This document shows, piece by piece, positions 60,370 through 64,000 of a DNA stretch of 64,000 nucleotides. Position numbers and translations under genes: made by a program. Numbering within the stretch: position 1 is the stretch's first letter; the number at the start of each line of letters is the position of its first letter. The stretch is from Alphaproteobacteria bacterium (GTDB lineage: Bacteria; Pseudomonadota; Alphaproteobacteria; Micavibrionales; Micavibrionaceae): the NCBI GenBank assembly GCA_028289285.1, contig JANQRF010000002.1:1266860-1330859 (forward strand), written 5' to 3'. The notes beneath the pieces were generated by a model. The model saw only the letters and a list, made by a program, of their open reading frames with translations, searched no databases and was not told the DNA's origin.

Positions 60370-61275
60370 ATGACAGATGACAGGCTTGATATAGATACTC
60401 CTCTTGTAAGGAATTTGATTGAAGACCAGTTCCCACACTGGGCAGACTTAGCTATAGAAGCCGTTGAGCCCGGAGGATGGGATAATAAAACATTTCGCTT
60501 AGGCGAAGACATGTCTGTACGGTTGCCAACCGCAGAGAGATATGCGCTGCAGGTAGAAAAAGAACAACTTTGGCTGCCGTATCTTGCGTCAAATCTGCCT
60601 TATGAAATTCCCGTCCCAATAGCAAAAGGGCAACCGACATCCAAATACCCTTGGCCGTGGTCGGTCTATAAATGGATTGAGGGGGAACCGGCAATAGATA
60701 AGCACATTGAAGATTTAAATCGATTTGCTGTAGATCTGGCCCGCTTTCTCACAGACCTTCAAAATGTAAATACACGTAACGCACCGGAAGCAGGTGAACA
60801 TAATTTTTTCCGTGGTGGCGGCCTGTCCGTTTACGATACAGAAACCCGCCAAGCACTTGATGAGATAGCAGATGATATTGATCGTTCTTTGTTGATAGAC
60901 ATATGGAATGAAGCACTTGCATCAAAATGGGAAAAGCCTGCCGTGTGGATACACGGAGATATGAGCCCATCCAATCTTCTTATCCGCGACGGGCGCTTAC
61001 ATGCTGTCATTGATTTTGGCAATTGCGGGATCGGTGATCCGGCCTGTGACCTTGTTATGGCATGGACATTCTTTGACGAAGAAAACAGGTGTATTGTTCA
61101 GGAAAATCTTCCCTATGACAAAGCCACATGGGCACGTGCCAGCGGATGGGCGCTCTGGAAAGCGCTAATTACAATTCAACAGAAAAAAGAAACGCATCCT
61201 TTAGAAGCGCAGCAGTCACAAAAAATATTAAAGGAAATAATTCAGGATCATAAAGTAGAAAATGGGGTGGCTTAA
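60370..61275 (+). CDS. Aminoglycoside phosphotransferase-like kinase
   Basis: Protein of 301 residues of the APH/choline kinase fold. The Brenner motif reads WIHGDMSPSNLLIRDGRLHA and the DFG-like segment VIDFGNCGIGDPACDLVMAW. The N-lobe has VEPGGWDNKTFRLGEDMSVR with a nucleotide-binding role. Substrate may be an aminoglycoside, but most chromosomal relatives phosphorylate small metabolites. No resistance claim is made. It is divergent from the YgjV-like gene. Confidence 0.85.
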   Translation: MTDDRLDIDTPLVRNLIEDQFPHWADLAIEAVEPGGWDNKTFRLGEDMSVRLPTAERYALQVEKEQLWLPYLASNLPYEIPVPIAKGQPTSKYPWPWSVYKWIEGEPAIDKHIEDLNRFAVDLARFLTDLQNVNTRNAPEAGEHNFFRGGGLSVYDTETRQALDEIADDIDRSLLIDIWNEALASKWEKPAVWIHGDMSPSNLLIRDGRLHAVIDFGNCGIGDPACDLVMAWTFFDEENRCIVQENLPYDKATWARASGWALWKALITIQQKKETHPLEAQQSQKILKEIIQDHKVENGVA

Positions 61276-61287
61276 ATATTCTTAAGG

Positions 61288-61791
61288 TTATACCTGGATT
61301 GATTGAATAACTTTAAACGGATTTGTCTCTGCCAGTTCAACTGCTTCTACTTTAAATTCATGCCCTTCCCAATTTGTATGATCAAGAGAGAACAGAACAT
61401 CGAACTGCTTTGGGTCAAATGGCCAACCGATAGTGGAATGAGGTACCCAATTTGAAGACTGGTAGTGGGATTTAAATTCTTCAACCACAATACCTTCCAA
61501 AGCAGAGTAAATTGTTTTTTGTATATCTGCGAGTGATTGGGTTTTTGCAGCAGACAAATATAAAATTTTTTCATTTGTAAGAAACATTGATAAAGAATGA
61601 AAAGTTATATTTACATCCCTAATCTTTAAAATAAGAGAACCGATCAGATCTTCAAAATTTTGGGGTAAGGCTTTACAAGCAACCAAAGAAATGTGCCCAG
61701 GAAAATCGGGTTTAAAACCTGTTACATTACAATATTTCTGATAACGCTTTTGGAAGGCGTCGTCCAGTTTGAGATAAATCACATATTTCAT
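61288..61791 (-). CDS. 2H phosphoesterase (2'-5' RNA ligase family)
   Basis: Protein of 167 residues with the two HxS/T motifs of 2H phosphoesterases: HIS in PDFPGHISLVACKALP and HST in WVPHSTIGWPFDP. The fold and spacing (about 90 residues) fit cyclic-phosphodiesterase and RNA-end-processing members. It may act on 2',3'-cyclic phosphates or ADP-ribose 1'',2''-cyclic phosphate. Alone on its strand between the kinase and the 5S remnant. Confidence 0.75.
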   Translation of the reverse strand: MKYVIYLKLDDAFQKRYQKYCNVTGFKPDFPGHISLVACKALPQNFEDLIGSLILKIRDVNITFHSLSMFLTNEKILYLSAAKTQSLADIQKTIYSALEGIVVEEFKSHYQSSNWVPHSTIGWPFDPKQFDVLFSLDHTNWEGHEFKVEAVELAETNPFKVIQSIQV

Positions 61792-61816
61792 GAAAATAAG
61801 ATAAGAGATCGTAAAA

Positions 61817-62020
61817 CAGGTTTGAAGTTAAAAATGAACTTAAAAGACCTGGCAGCGCCTGTCTGCCATAGCCCTGGCGAAGGCAGAACCTACTCCCTGC
61901 CCGCCGAAGCTCCGTCAGGAGCGAAGGCCGGGTCCCGTGCCTTAAGCCTGCCCCCGCGCAGGCGGGGGACAAAGTACGATGGCGCGCCAGACTTTTCGCG
62001 GTCTATGGGAATGGAAGTTA
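61817..62020 (-). pseudogene. Decayed 5S rRNA copy with three hairpin insertions
   Basis: The stretch has the 5S 3' flank and body of the gene at 62700-62847, but broken by three insertions at 61858-61887, 61898-61933 and 61947-61968. Each insertion is a hairpin (for example CCCCCGC-GCAG-GCGGGGG in the last) and starts CCTG or TGCC. Between them the 5S words are intact: ACCTACTCCC, CCCGTGCCTTAAG, ACAAAGTAC, GACTTTTC. The 5' part of the 5S is missing after about 62015. Confidence 0.8.
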
Positions 62021-62023
62021 AGG

Positions 62024-62644
62024 TTAAGCAGCCCCAACAAGCACATCGTCTTTCATAACAACTGTTCCATCAGGATAAATTTCAAAATATGCATCATAGA
62101 GAGAATCTGCCTGCATAACACGCGCATGCGCATTGAAAAGTCCGCTTGATACAGATTCAGTCACTGTCATGCCTTTATAATCTTTTAAAAATTTATCTTT
62201 ATCAAATTTACTGAAGTTATAAATGAACTCACTTTCCGGCCCCTCAAGAATATAAAAAGGCTGATTGCTATCCTCAGGTGTTAGAAACATACAGAAAAAT
62301 TTCAAGTAATCCGCACATGTATCCCGGTTTAAAATGAGTTTACCAAGATCGTTTGCCCGATAAATACTTTCACTAATGCCATCTAACTCTATCAAGTCAG
62401 GCCCTTGTCTTAAGAAGAAAGCACAAAATTCCTCTTCAGGAATTTCATTCCACTTATCTCCATAAATACGAATAATTTCCAAATTCTCGTAAAAAGGCAG
62501 TTTTTTATGTCTGATATCTGCCAGTTTAAGGTCTATGTAATAACCGCCAACAGGATTGATATAATCGACAAAAACTTCAGGCTCTGGAAGAATTGCCCAG
62601 CTCGGGTCATCTTTGAGATAATAATTGGTCAGGTTAGATGTCAT
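62024..62644 (-). CDS. Hypothetical protein, 206 aa
   Basis: Soluble acidic protein. Start at ATG 62644 (MTSNLTNYY) is favoured over a slightly longer frame. Visible parts: WAILPEPEVFVDYINPVGGY, EIIRIYGDKWNEIPEEEFCA, FYILEGPESEFIYNFSKFDK. No family recognised. It ends just outside the decayed 5S copy and begins near the 5S gene, so it lies between two rRNA-derived sequences. Confidence 0.55.
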   Translation of the reverse strand: MTSNLTNYYLKDDPSWAILPEPEVFVDYINPVGGYYIDLKLADIRHKKLPFYENLEIIRIYGDKWNEIPEEEFCAFFLRQGPDLIELDGISESIYRANDLGKLILNRDTCADYLKFFCMFLTPEDSNQPFYILEGPESEFIYNFSKFDKDKFLKDYKGMTVTESVSSGLFNAHARVMQADSLYDAYFEIYPDGTVVMKDDVLVGAA

Positions 62645-62729
62645 GATTCTTTGCCCCTTATTCATTATAAACTTTAATGGGACAATAGTACCGTAAACAG
62701 GTTTGAAAATGCAAAAAATGAACTTAAAA

Positions 62730-62847
62730 GACTTGGCAGCGACCTACTCTCCCGTGCCTTAAGACAAAGTACCATCGGCGCAGAGACTTTTCACGGTCCA
62801 GTTCGGAATGGGATGGTGTGTTTCGTGCTCGCTAAAACCACCAAGTC
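62730..62847 (-). rRNA. rrf: 5S ribosomal RNA
   Basis: 118 nt. The 5' and 3' ends pair (GACTTGG at the 5' end, CCAAGTC at the 3' end), and internal 5S words are typical of alphaproteobacteria (AGCGAGCACGAAACACACC; CCGATGGTACTTTGTCTTAA). The 23S gene lies upstream on the same strand; the intergenic spacer 62848-63010 contains a GC-rich palindromic stretch but no tRNA. Confidence 0.95.
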
Positions 62848-63010
62848 ATTTAAACTCACTTTTATGTGCGTTCAGACGGCACGCAGCCTTCGCGCTCTCG
62901 CGCGGAGCCGCGGTCGCGGCCCTTGGGTGCATGCAACAACATTTGTATGTCTAATCAAGTTTCGTTATCAATCCGCCACAGACTTCATACTGCGCGCGTG
63001 TTGATTTGTA

Positions 63011-64000
<990 letters not shown>

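Noticed and set aside
62813..63004. Plus-strand frame across 5S and the spacer
   Set aside because: Lies in rRNA genes and the spacer.

Overview
The window looks like the chromosome of an alphaproteobacterium. Support comes from the rRNA genes with a nearby initiator tRNA, a GcrA-type regulator in the prophage, ISC-type ferredoxin and IlvB proteins of alphaproteobacterial style, and a perfect parS-like palindrome that suggests proximity to the replication origin. A Micavibrio-like or Rhodospirillales-like lineage is possible, but I cannot fix the genus from sequence alone.

Left chromosomal part (1-14792): the 3' end of a cysteine desulfurase with its 2Fe-2S ferredoxin, a LOG-family protein, a parS-like site, a DegP/HtrA protease overlapping miaA, and then a branched-chain amino acid region. 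The ilv region has a classical attenuator: a 22-codon Ile/Leu/Val-rich leader peptide at 4659-4727 and a terminator at 4761-4788. It continues with ilvB, a convergent sulfotransferase, a methylenetetrahydrofolate-reductase-like gene, ilvN, a lipoprotein, an alpha/beta hydrolase and ilvC. Two EamA-family transporters, a secreted protein and a FlgC-like rod protein follow.

Prophage (14793-56967, about 42.1 kb): a complete-looking temperate siphovirus sits in the 3' half of a tRNA-fMet gene, bounded by 47-bp direct repeats. The tyrosine integrase and an excisionase-like gene lie next to the intact tRNA. The lytic programme reads leftward: Cro-like repressor, accessory and DNA-modification genes, GcrA homologue, DnaB helicase, replication protein, then a lambda-ordered morphogenesis operon (Nu1, A, W, B, C/Nu3, D, E, FI, FII, Z, U, V, G/GT, H, M, L, K, J), tail fibre genes and a lysis cassette with overlapping spanins. 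It ends at a strong terminator (14976-15003). The head is mosaic: lambda-type packaging genes flank a Mu gpT-type capsid protein. I recovered two lambda-style recoding or nesting features by reading the sequence: an in-phase A_AAA_AAG slippery site giving a G-GT fusion, and a nested scaffold start with an ideal Shine-Dalgarno inside the S49 protease gene.

The rightward arm holds a CI-like repressor, a superinfection-immunity membrane protein, an HTH/GNAT pair, and an early operon controlled by the same TTTCCA-N3-TGGAAA operators as the immunity region. That operon carries unusual cargo: a probable Acb2/Tad1-family cyclic-nucleotide sponge, a large ParB without ParA, an acyl carrier protein, and a proteasome/HslV-like Ntn hydrolase with the exact T1-D17-K33 triad. 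It is the most likely place for an undescribed system.

Right chromosomal part (57000-64000): a YHYH protein, a short-chain dehydrogenase, a YgjV-like membrane protein, an aminoglycoside-phosphotransferase-like kinase, a 2H phosphoesterase and a hypothetical protein. These are followed by the 5S and 3' part of the 23S rRNA genes on the minus strand. A decayed second 5S-like copy (61817-62020) is interrupted by three separate hairpin-forming insertions.
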